Origin: Aequorivita soesokkakensis | GTDB taxonomy: Bacteria > Bacteroidota > Bacteroidia > Flavobacteriales > Flavobacteriaceae | Assembly (NCBI RefSeq): GCF_001641085.1 | Contig: NZ_LXIE01000011.1 | Location: forward strand, 1 to 64,000 | DNA: 64,000 nt | Reading direction: 5' to 3' | Part shown: in pieces, positions 1 to 7,152 of the stretch | Layout: every line of letters begins with the position of its first letter | Position numbering within the stretch: position 1 is the stretch's first letter | Notes under the pieces: model-generated | Seen by the model: only the letters and a program-made list of their open reading frames with translations | Databases searched by the model: none | Told to the model about the DNA's origin: nothing | Program-made: the position numbers and the translations under genes

Positions 1-21
1 TAGGTGTATAGCGTAGGTGGG

Positions 22-56
22 GACAACAGACAACAGACAACCGACAACCAACAACT
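22..56. repeat. Heptamer tandem array (GACAACM, about 5 copies)
   Basis: Five consecutive 7-bp units read GACAACA, GACAACA, GACAACC, GACAACC, AACAACT. The array lies upstream of the DoxX-like gene. It is one of several period-7 arrays in the window. No function is evident. Confidence 0.8.
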
Positions 57-80
57 GTCACCCTGAGAGAAGTCAATTTG
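55..80. repeat. Solo half of the dispersed REP-like element
   Basis: TGTCACCCTGAGAGAAGTC resembles the left arm of the dispersed palindrome found about ten times in this window (TGTCAGGTTGAGCGCAGTC form). It is diverged and has no matching right arm nearby. Confidence 0.5.
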
Positions 81-135
81 CTCTTGTATTTAGAAGAATA
101 TTTAAAAGACATTCAATAGCTTTATAAAAAAAAAC

Positions 136-504
136 GTGCTTAATAAAAACCTTAACTACCTCATCGCCCTAGTATGGCTAGTAAACGGCCTCTTTTGCAA
201 GGTCTTTAATCTTGTGCCCCGCCACCAAGAAATAGTAGAAACCATATTGCAAGTGTATAATGGCCGCCCGTTAACCATAGCAATCGGCCTTGCCGAAACG
301 GGTATGGCTTTGTGGATAGTCAGCAGGTATAAACGAAAACTTAATGCAATCACCCAGATTGTTATAATAGCCAGTATGAATATTTTGGAGGCCATTTATG
401 CGCCCCACATCCTGCTTGGGGGGAAATGGAACGGGGTGTTTGCGTTCCTTTTTATTTTGGTAATTTATGCAAACCAATTCCTTCTTAAAAAACGAGCGTA
501 TTAG
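136..504 (+). CDS. DoxX-like small integral membrane protein
   Basis: This 122-residue protein has about four hydrophobic segments, at roughly residues 7-25, 43-62, 69-88 and 98-116, which fits the DoxX-like family of small inner-membrane proteins. Its biochemical role is unknown. The reading frame opens with GTG at 136, and no ATG is available before the first membrane segment. It converges on the type IX cargo gene, with a shared bidirectional terminator between them. The DoxX assignment rests on the topology and general sequence feel, not on a catalytic motif, so a generic four-helix membrane protein remains possible. Confidence 0.6.
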   Translation: MLNKNLNYLIALVWLVNGLFCKVFNLVPRHQEIVETILQVYNGRPLTIAIGLAETGMALWIVSRYKRKLNAITQIVIIASMNILEAIYAPHILLGGKWNGVFAFLFILVIYANQFLLKKRAY

Positions 505-557
505 TTTATTTTCCTTTTTAAAAGACCCACGAACTGAAAGTGAAACAATTTAAAGCA

Positions 558-590
558 AAAACCCCCAAAAGAATATACTCTGGGGGTTTT
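558..590. terminator. Bidirectional rho-independent terminator
   Basis: A perfect 10-bp stem (AAAACCCCCA / TGGGGGTTTT) encloses a 13-nt loop. A-rich and T-rich flanks make it work in both directions between the convergent genes ending at 504 and 612. Confidence 0.85.
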
Positions 591-611
591 CAATTAATAT
601 CCAGAATTTAG

Positions 612-2093
612 TTATTCCACCATAATCTTTTTTACCATTGTTTGTCCGTTGTCCATTCCAATACTTAGAAAATAGATGCCATCTGCATATTGGGAAAGGT
701 CCAGACTGTGCGTATTAGTGTTTATTGCATTGTTTTCTAACAGCACTGCCCCCAATTGGTTTACGAGTGTTAGTTTGGTTATAACTCTACTTGAACTTAT
801 AGTTATAAATTTATTTGTTGGGTTGGGATAAACACTCACCGAAGCATTGTCTTGAAAGTCACCAACGGATAGTAATGGGTTTTGAAAAATATAAGCAGAC
901 CCCGCACGGTCCACTGTGTCTCCTCCTGCGGCATCCTCATCTTCCCAAGGTGCACCCACAATCAATTGATTTGCATCCATTTCAACATTCCAGCCGTAAA
1001 AATCCTCAGGTGCCAGGTCATTGCTCTCTACTTTTTGGATTTCAGCAAAGAGTCCACCAGTCTTTTCATACACGTAAACCTCTCCTTTTTCCGACCCGTA
1101 AGGGTGCGGAGCACTCACAACTAAATGGTTGTTTTGGAGAAGGCAATTCCAGCCAAAATTTGCTTCTAAGGAAGGGGAAGAAGCAGTAATTTTTTGGGTT
1201 TCGGTCCAATTGCCAGTGCCGTCATCCTCAAAAATATAGGTGGCACCCTCCCCGCCCGCATGGCCGTAGGCTCCTACCGCAATACTTGTATTGGATATGG
1301 AGACCGAGGTGCCAAAATAAGCTTGCCCCATAGCATCGGAAGCAATTATTCGCTGTACGTGTTCCCATACTCCACTGCTATTTTTCATGTATATATGGGC
1401 CGCTCCCTTAGTATTATCTTCCTCACTTGCTCCTATTACCATATAATCACCAGCAATGGCTACTCCTATTCCAAAAATATCATTTTGCTGCGGGTTCGGA
1501 CTCATTATTTTTTGAACCTCATTCCAGGTGCTGCCAGATTTTTCAAAAACATAGACACTTCCGGTCCATACATCTTCCCCAGGAGCGCCAACAACAATGG
1601 TAGTCCCTTCCACGTCAAGAGAAGTAGGATTCATTCCCATTTTGGCTTCTGCACTATAATCACTGGCAATAAGTTTGGTATCGTATTCCCAGGTAGAACC
1701 GTTAAGCTGATAAACATATAAAGCTCCGGTCCTGTCCAAGCCAGAAACATTTGCTCTCCCAGCAGCGATTACCATAAGGTTGTCTGTTAATTTAGCTCCT
1801 CCTCCATATTCAGCACCCATATTTGGATCCGGGGCAGTGAAACTTTGTTGAAAAGACCAATCGCCAGCAGCATCTTTATGATACACGTAGGCTGCACCCG
1901 AAGCAAAATTCTCCCGAGAGGTTCCCACTACAGCATAGGTATCAAGAATTGCAACAGAGGTTCCATATTCTGCGCGATCCTCACGATTTTCGCTAACTAC
2001 TTTCGCCTCTTGGCTGTATTGCGCTCTTAGGCCGGTAACACCCAATAAGCAGAAAAGGATAAAGAGATTTTTTGTAATGTTGGTTTTTGTCAT
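612..2093 (-). CDS. Secreted FG-GAP-like repeat protein with type IX sorting domain
   Basis: The protein (about 493 residues) begins with a signal peptide, MTKTNITKN then a hydrophobic stretch ending near LRAQ. Six or seven repeats of about 55 residues follow. Each contains patterns such as YFGTSVSISN, AVGAYG and AYIF, typical of FG-GAP/beta-propeller repeats. The last 75 residues hold a type A type IX secretion sorting domain, starting at SVYPNPTNK and ending in KKIMVE. It is therefore predicted to cross the outer membrane through the Gld/Spr machinery, whose core genes lie at 48.5-53.2 kb. The start at 2093 is preferred to an in-frame start 14 codons upstream because it places the signal peptide at the N-terminus. 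Ligand or substrate is unknown. Confidence 0.85.
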   Translation of the reverse strand: MTKTNITKNLFILFCLLGVTGLRAQYSQEAKVVSENREDRAEYGTSVAILDTYAVVGTSRENFASGAAYVYHKDAAGDWSFQQSFTAPDPNMGAEYGGGAKLTDNLMVIAAGRANVSGLDRTGALYVYQLNGSTWEYDTKLIASDYSAEAKMGMNPTSLDVEGTTIVVGAPGEDVWTGSVYVFEKSGSTWNEVQKIMSPNPQQNDIFGIGVAIAGDYMVIGASEEDNTKGAAHIYMKNSSGVWEHVQRIIASDAMGQAYFGTSVSISNTSIAVGAYGHAGGEGATYIFEDDGTGNWTETQKITASSPSLEANFGWNCLLQNNHLVVSAPHPYGSEKGEVYVYEKTGGLFAEIQKVESNDLAPEDFYGWNVEMDANQLIVGAPWEDEDAAGGDTVDRAGSAYIFQNPLLSVGDFQDNASVSVYPNPTNKFITISSSRVITKLTLVNQLGAVLLENNAINTNTHSLDLSQYADGIYFLSIGMDNGQTMVKKIMVE

Positions 2094-2267
2094 TGTATAA
2101 ATTTTAGAATTAGTATTGTTTAAAAAGAAAAACAAAGAGGATTCACTAAAACTTTTTTGAATCTTTCTTTTTTAATGCTGCCCTAAAAATAGTTACAACT
2201 GCATTTTAAGACTAAAAAAACAGTTGGACATTTTGTGACATGTGCCAATTAATTAAGTGACATACCC

Positions 2268-3920
2268 TTAAATGGAAGCCAAGTAGGTGTGAAGGGGAAG
2301 ATTGTCGGGCACATCCATCTTCTTTGAAATACGTTCCTTTCTTTTGCGACAGGATTGGGGGGTGATATTTAATAGGGAAGCAATTTCCTTATAACTCAAA
2401 TTCATATAAAGGAAAGTCAAAAAGCGGATATCATTGGAAGTTAATTGCGGATGTTTTGCCCTTAACCTATCCAAAAAGCCCTGGTTCAATTCTTCAAAGT
2501 GCACAAAAAAACTGTCCCATTGGGCATCCTTCTTTAAATGCTTTTTCAAATCGTTAATTTGGCTTTTTAAGGAGGTATTGGTTGTGATTTCAGTATTTTG
2601 TAATAGCGATTGAAGAACTTCCTCAATCAATTCATTTTTACTCGCCATATACATGGCTTTTGCTGTCAATTCACGATTTTTAACCTCCAGTTCGTTTTTA
2701 AGACGCTCCTTTTCCAATAACGCTGTTGCTTCCTTTTCACGGTGCTGTTCTTCCAATAATAAATGATCGCTTTTTTCCTTCTCCAGTTCCAACTCGATAA
2801 TCCGTTTTCGTTGCTTATGTTTAAGGGAATTATTTTTATACATCCAAATTAAAAAACCCATAAAAATTACAACAGCCGTAATGAGTAAATAGAAAAACTG
2901 CTTTTCGCTTTTTAAGGCCTTTTTGCTTTCCATTAGTTCGTGTTGGTAATTCTTGATTTGGAATTTTACCTTTTCACTTTTAAACAAAGCACTGTTTTTA
3001 ATAGCATACAGCGAATCTGTAGATATAATTACTGAGTCCTTATAGGCCATTGCCGTCTTAAAATCATCGGTTTTCCCGTAAAGAGTGGCTAGCCTATCAT
3101 AGACTTCAATACGCTCTTCTACATTATCCTGAAGGGAGCGTGCAAGCAAGGCGTAATCCTGAGCCGTCTTGAACTGATTTTGTTCTTCATATATTTTAGT
3201 TAAGATTAGCAGTAGCGTTATTTTATCGTTCACGGTAATCTGTTCCTTCAAAAGGGAAAGATTCTCCAGCTGTGGGAGAACTTCCAAGGCCAATTTTTCG
3301 GCCGCAAAGTATTGATGTTGCAGGAGGAGGTTTTCCGTCTTTGCTATTCTTGCCAATAATGAAACATTAGGCATATTTATTAATAATGGCAGTGCTTCCT
3401 CAATATAACGACTGGCAAGATCCACCTTTCCCAGTTTGTGAAGCACTAAAGCCAAGTTAATGCCATAGGTGCCTATCTGTTGGTTATCATCAAGTTTCTT
3501 CGCAATTTCATAAGCTTTTAAAAAAGATTCTTCTGCCTTAAGGAAATCCTTTTCCTCTACATATAAAACGCCAATGTTATTGAACACTGCCATTTCTTGG
3601 CGCGGCCCAAGGTGTTTTATGGCAATGTCATAGGCCTGTAGATAATACTGAAATGCCTCGCCATAATCCAACATTAAATAATAGTTGGTGCCAATATTCA
3701 AGGTGGCATTAAATGCCTTGAGATACCAATCATTGCGAATTGCGATTTCCTTTGCTCCAATGAGCTCTTCAATAGATTTAATATGTTCTTTTTCGGCCAA
3801 ATACTTTACCCCAAGATTGATTCGATCCGCGACCATTTCTTGGGTTTCGGATTGAGCAAAAAGTTGAAATGGCATTAAAACCAATAGCAACAAAAACAAG
3901 AGGTAATAAATCGCCTTCAT
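2268..3920 (-). CDS. TPR protein with transmembrane segment and C-terminal LuxR-like HTH
   Basis: This 550-residue protein has a signal peptide (to about residue 22, ending LFAQ), tetratricopeptide-type helical repeats over about residues 30-320, and one transmembrane helix near 345-365 (FFYLLITAVVIFMGFLIWMY). A charged coiled coil over about 370-430 follows. The C-terminal helix-turn-helix includes NDIRFLTFLYMNLSYKEIAS and then LLNITPQSCRKRKERISKKM. Such proteins in Bacteroidota are thought to be membrane-bound regulators, with a periplasmic TPR sensor joined to a cytoplasmic DNA-binding domain. A paralogue lies at 7153-9003. The target genes are not evident. Confidence 0.8.
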   Translation of the reverse strand: MKAIYYLLFLLLLVLMPFQLFAQSETQEMVADRINLGVKYLAEKEHIKSIEELIGAKEIAIRNDWYLKAFNATLNIGTNYYLMLDYGEAFQYYLQAYDIAIKHLGPRQEMAVFNNIGVLYVEEKDFLKAEESFLKAYEIAKKLDDNQQIGTYGINLALVLHKLGKVDLASRYIEEALPLLINMPNVSLLARIAKTENLLLQHQYFAAEKLALEVLPQLENLSLLKEQITVNDKITLLLILTKIYEEQNQFKTAQDYALLARSLQDNVEERIEVYDRLATLYGKTDDFKTAMAYKDSVIISTDSLYAIKNSALFKSEKVKFQIKNYQHELMESKKALKSEKQFFYLLITAVVIFMGFLIWMYKNNSLKHKQRKRIIELELEKEKSDHLLLEEQHREKEATALLEKERLKNELEVKNRELTAKAMYMASKNELIEEVLQSLLQNTEITTNTSLKSQINDLKKHLKKDAQWDSFFVHFEELNQGFLDRLRAKHPQLTSNDIRFLTFLYMNLSYKEIASLLNITPQSCRKRKERISKKMDVPDNLPLHTYLASI

Positions 3921-3987
3921 TATTTAGAGGTAAAATAGGATGTTTTATTTCTAGCGTAAACCTCCTTTAAGACTTTAAATAGCACAT

Positions 3988-4000
3988 TTGTGTTACACAA
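3988..4000. promoter_or_regulatory. 13-bp perfect palindrome upstream of the TPR-LuxR gene
   Basis: TTGTGTTACACAA is a perfect palindrome around a central T. It lies about 70 bp upstream of the start of the minus-strand TPR-LuxR gene and about 190 bp before the divergent DUF2071 gene. The 270-bp intergenic region holds no gene. The site could be an operator, but no cognate regulator can be assigned. Confidence 0.35.
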
Positions 4001-4190
4001 TAATTACAAATATATTAAACTAGGAACTTCTTTTTATTTGGAAAAATGATATAAAACGGCAAGCTTTGATTAAGTGAGATTATATTATATAGCTAACATT
4101 TTTTTAATCCGGCATCAATATCAGAGCATTTCTTGTATATTTTAGTAAATTACACCAATCTATACCCTCTAAAAAAACGCCTGGCGTAAT

Positions 4191-4931
4191 ATGTTTTCCT
4201 TTTTAAAAGACCATCCCTTTGCCGTGGAGGCTTTTTTTGAAAGCTCACTGGTGCTTACCTTTGCCGTGCCCAAAGAGCAATTAGTGCATTTGGTGCCCGA
4301 ATGTGTGGAGGTGGAAACTTTTGATGACACTTGGGGCTTTGTGGCCTTGGCCATGGTGCAGACCAAAAACTTACGCCCCAAAGGGTTTCCGGAATATTTG
4401 GGCAATGATTTTTTCCTAACGGGCTATAGAGTTTTTGTACGCTACACCAACGCAATAGGTAAGAAATATCGCGGACTTTACATATTGAAGTCTGAAACCA
4501 ACAAACGGAAGATGGAGTTTTTTGGGAATTTTTTCACCCATTACAACTATTCCACTACAGATATAACCGTAACGGAAACCGACAAACAGTTACAAATTGA
4601 TTCCAAAAAATCTGGACTGAAGGTAGTGGTATCAACCGAAACAACGGAAGTGCCCCTGCCCGAAAACTCTCCTTTTGAAAACTGGAAGGAAGCGCGCAAG
4701 TTTGCCGGCCCCTTGCCCTTTACATTTACCTATACTCCCGAAATTCAGGAAGTCTTGATTATTGAAGGGGTGCGGACAGCCTGGAAGCCACAGCCTGTAA
4801 AAGTGCTGGCGCAACACAGTGATTTTTTGGATTCGCTACAACTGGAAGGAATGGTGCTTGCCAATGCCTTTATCATTAAAAACATTCCCTATCGGTGGAA
4901 AAAAGGAAGGAAGGAACTATGGCAACCTTAA
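4191..4931 (+). CDS. DUF2071 (YqjF-like) family protein
   Basis: This 246-residue soluble protein matches the DUF2071/YqjF acetoacetate-decarboxylase-like fold by its general pattern: an N-terminal VPKEQLVHLVPECVEVETFD segment, then a YRVFVRY strand and a GLYILKSETN strand. The family has no settled function. It is the first gene of a tight three-gene set. The next start codon lies 13 bp inside its 3' end, which implies translational coupling with the membrane-anchored methyltransferase-like protein. No signal peptide is visible, so it is probably cytoplasmic. Confidence 0.7.
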   Translation: MFSFLKDHPFAVEAFFESSLVLTFAVPKEQLVHLVPECVEVETFDDTWGFVALAMVQTKNLRPKGFPEYLGNDFFLTGYRVFVRYTNAIGKKYRGLYILKSETNKRKMEFFGNFFTHYNYSTTDITVTETDKQLQIDSKKSGLKVVVSTETTEVPLPENSPFENWKEARKFAGPLPFTFTYTPEIQEVLIIEGVRTAWKPQPVKVLAQHSDFLDSLQLEGMVLANAFIIKNIPYRWKKGRKELWQP

Positions 4932-5683
4932 GAAAACCTTTTCAGGGCGTAACAAATATTGTTCGGTTTAATTGGCACTTTTATGTTTTGGCGCTTGCCA
5001 CAGTGGGGGTATTATTTTTTTTAGGATTCTTTTTCCAAAATTCTTTTGCCTGGATGGCTTTTGCCATAGCGATAGTGATTGCTGTAGTGACCTTGGTTTC
5101 TTTAAGTGTGTCCTGCTACATTTATGATTTCTCTGGGTTGTACTACTTTAAATGGATGAATGAATTTATTCCTGCAGAAGGAAATAGCATCGTAAACATA
5201 CACGCTGGGTTTGATGAGACCAGTGAAATTTTACATCAAAAGTTTCCCCAAAGCAAATTGACCGTTTTGGATTTCTATAATCCCGAAAAGCACCCCGAAG
5301 TCTCCATCAAAAGAGCCCGAAAGGATTATCCGCCTTATCCCGGCACCCAACAGATCACCACTACCACCATCCCGCTTGAAGACCAAAGTGCATATTCTGT
5401 TTTCCTGATTTTTGCAGCGCATGAAATACGTGACCCTAAAGAGCGGGAGCTGTTTTTTAAGGAATTGCGAAGAATTGTTTCAATTAATGGAAAGGTAGTG
5501 GTTACCGAGCACCTTCGGGATGTTCCAAATTTTATGGCCTATACGGTTGGCTTTTTTCACTTTTACAGCAAAGCTTCTTGGAAGAAACTTTTTAAAACTT
5601 CCGGGTTTAGGGTCTCTTCTCAATTTAAATGCACGCCTTTTATATCCACTTTTATACTTGAGCCCAATGGAACTTCATCTTAA
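4919..5683 (+). CDS. Membrane-anchored methyltransferase-like protein
   Basis: This protein (about 254 residues) has two N-terminal membrane helices, at about residues 17-36 and 40-63, followed by a class I SAM-methyltransferase-like domain. The region NIHAGFDETSEILHQKFP, then LTVLDFY, resembles motif I, but the usual GxGxG is degenerate. A later EIRDPKERELFFKELRRIV segment followed by GKVVVTEH fits the post-motif helix and strand. The start at 4919 is chosen because AAGGAAGG sits just upstream, an unusually good Shine-Dalgarno for this genome. It overlaps the DUF2071 gene by 13 bp and the next gene by 17 bp. Its substrate is unknown; a hydrophobic or membrane-bound target is an inference from the anchor. 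Confidence 0.65.
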   Translation: MATLRKPFQGVTNIVRFNWHFYVLALATVGVLFFLGFFFQNSFAWMAFAIAIVIAVVTLVSLSVSCYIYDFSGLYYFKWMNEFIPAEGNSIVNIHAGFDETSEILHQKFPQSKLTVLDFYNPEKHPEVSIKRARKDYPPYPGTQQITTTTIPLEDQSAYSVFLIFAAHEIRDPKERELFFKELRRIVSINGKVVVTEHLRDVPNFMAYTVGFFHFYSKASWKKLFKTSGFRVSSQFKCTPFISTFILEPNGTSS

Positions 5684-6065
5684 AATAATAGGAATTATTT
5701 TAATACTGCTTTCGGTAGTCCACGTTCGCTTTCCGAAGTATTTTAACTGGGCGAAGGAGCTGGGTGGAATGAGCCTTATAAACAGGCAGATGATGTATGT
5801 GCATACTTTTTTTGTAGCACTGGTAGTCTTTTTGATGGGGGTGCTTTGCGTTTCCTCGGCTGGTTTATTGGTTACTTCGGAATTGGGACATAGAATGTGT
5901 TTGGGCTTGGGTGTGTTTTGGGGATTACGATTGTTTTTTCAATTCTTTGTATATTCAAAAGAGCTTTGGAAAGGCAAGCGTTTTGAGAGCGTTGTGCATA
6001 TAGGGTTTTCGCTTCTATGGGTTTATTTTACGGTAGTATTTTGGATTGTTGGATTGTTAGACTAA
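5667..6065 (+). CDS. Small multi-pass membrane protein of unknown function
   Basis: This 132-residue protein has four predicted membrane helices, at roughly residues 3-18, 42-64, 72-90 and 108-128. No known enzymatic motif is seen. It starts at the ATG at 5667 inside the end of the methyltransferase-like gene (17-bp overlap). A longer frame reading back to 5520 would lie entirely inside the upstream gene and is unlikely. Its position suggests that it works with the DUF2071 and methyltransferase-like proteins. Confidence 0.65.
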   Translation: MELHLKIIGIILILLSVVHVRFPKYFNWAKELGGMSLINRQMMYVHTFFVALVVFLMGVLCVSSAGLLVTSELGHRMCLGLGVFWGLRLFFQFFVYSKELWKGKRFESVVHIGFSLLWVYFTVVFWIVGLLD

Positions 6066-6074
6066 TATTTCTTT

Positions 6075-6102
6075 TCGGTTCTGAGTTCTCGGTTATCGGT
6101 TG
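6075..6102. repeat. Heptamer tandem array (TCGGTTN, 4 copies)
   Basis: Four 7-bp units read TCGGTTC, TGAGTTC, TCGGTTA and TCGGTTG, just after the stop of the three-gene set. The unit is related to the complement of the array at 22-56. Confidence 0.7.
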
Positions 6103-6110
6103 TCCCCAGC

Positions 6111-6165
6111 TCTGCTGAAAAGGCTTGTGCCTCCGCTAAAGCTTCTGCGACACGCGGACGGCAGA
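6111..6165. repeat. GC-rich imperfect inverted-repeat element
   Basis: An outer stem TCTGC/GCAGA and an inner stem TCCGC/GCGGA can fold into a cruciform or RNA hairpin. The base composition is clearly more GC-rich than the flanks. It lies between convergent genes and could be a diverged mobile palindromic repeat or act as a terminator; no T-run follows. Confidence 0.4.
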
Positions 6166-6202
6166 TAAGGGTTATGGGGTGAAGAAGTGATAATCAAAAA
6201 TC

Positions 6203-6979
6203 TTATTTCCCTTCAAAACTTCTGTACCTCGTAAGCAACACATAGAAAGCGCCATAAGCAATAAAGCCCGCGGCAGTAAACGCCATTAAAATTCTACCAA
6301 CGAGAGATTGGTCCAAAAACGAGAAAGCATCCTGTATGCCTTTTATGTCGTGGTTGCCAGTATAAATACCTGCACGTAAAAAGAAATAAGCAATAATAAC
6401 TACCACAAAAGCACGGGCATAAAAACCGAATTGGCCAATAAGCCGGATGAAGGGGTGGTATTTATGGCCTTCCAAATTAAATTGATCCAGCAGCCCTCCT
6501 TTAAAAACCCCAACAATTAAAACGACCGATTGAATGGCCAATATAATACCCACGACAATAAAAATAATGGACAAGGTGGAGGAGCCCAAGAAGTTTAGAT
6601 AGCGAGTGCCGGAATTCCCTTCGGGTATGTAGGTGAAAACGTGGAAGAAAGCGAGAAGCGCAACGAAGGTATAGACCAGTCCTGTGGTGAAAAGCCCGAA
6701 ACGGCGCAGTTTTGCATTTCTGCTGTTGCCTAAATCTTCAGGGTCATTTATGCTTTGAACAAACATCCAAAACGAATAAAAGAGCAGCCCTACACCCAAA
6801 AGCATCAGGAGTACTTGACCAAAGGGTTGCTTTTTAAGAAATGCAAGGGCTTGGTTAGTGCCCGAACTTTCACCGCCCATATTAAGCGCTGCCAAAAAGG
6901 AAAGGATGCCTATTACCAAATAGATTACACCTTTTGAGGCAAAGCCTATGGTGGCAGCTATTTTATAGGATTTTTTCAC
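6203..6979 (-). CDS. DUF1206 family membrane protein
   Basis: This 258-residue protein has six predicted membrane helices arranged as three two-helix repeats. Each repeat opens with a glycine-containing segment (AATIGFASKGVIYLVIG, FGLFTTGLVYTFVALLAF, FGFYARAFVVVIIAYFFL), which is the hallmark of the DUF1206 repeat family. The function is unknown. Translation probably starts at the GTG at 6979. The gene stands alone between intergenic regions that carry repeat elements. Confidence 0.8.
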   Translation of the reverse strand: MKKSYKIAATIGFASKGVIYLVIGILSFLAALNMGGESSGTNQALAFLKKQPFGQVLLMLLGVGLLFYSFWMFVQSINDPEDLGNSRNAKLRRFGLFTTGLVYTFVALLAFFHVFTYIPEGNSGTRYLNFLGSSTLSIIFIVVGIILAIQSVVLIVGVFKGGLLDQFNLEGHKYHPFIRLIGQFGFYARAFVVVIIAYFFLRAGIYTGNHDIKGIQDAFSFLDQSLVGRILMAFTAAGFIAYGAFYVLLTRYRSFEGK

Positions 6980-7082
6980 TTAATGAGATTGGTTTTTTGG
7001 CAAATGGTGCGCAAAGGTACAATTAGAATGTGATTTTTTTGAAGGGATGAGGATTTGTGATTTATATCTTTCGTACACTGAT

Positions 7083-7131
7083 GTTTCGACAGGCTCAGCA
7101 TGACATTTGCTTCGGTAGGCCTAGCACGACA
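7083..7131. repeat. Variant copy of the dispersed REP-like element
   Basis: TTTCGACAGGCTCAGCATGACA, followed by a second related half (TTCGGTAGGCCTAGCACGACA), lies about 20 bp beyond the stop codon of the minus-strand gene at 7153. It is a diverged member of the family whose best copies lie at 19064 and 37549. Confidence 0.55.
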
Positions 7132-7152
7132 TCGTAGGGATTTAGGGTGGTA

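Noticed and set aside
3963-3972. AAGGAGGT on the minus strand as a ribosome binding site
   Set aside because: It lies about 45 nt from the nearest start codon, and no small open frame follows it.
5520-5666. Longer start for the small membrane protein
   Set aside because: This part lies fully inside the methyltransferase-like gene in another frame; the ATG at 5667 is enough.
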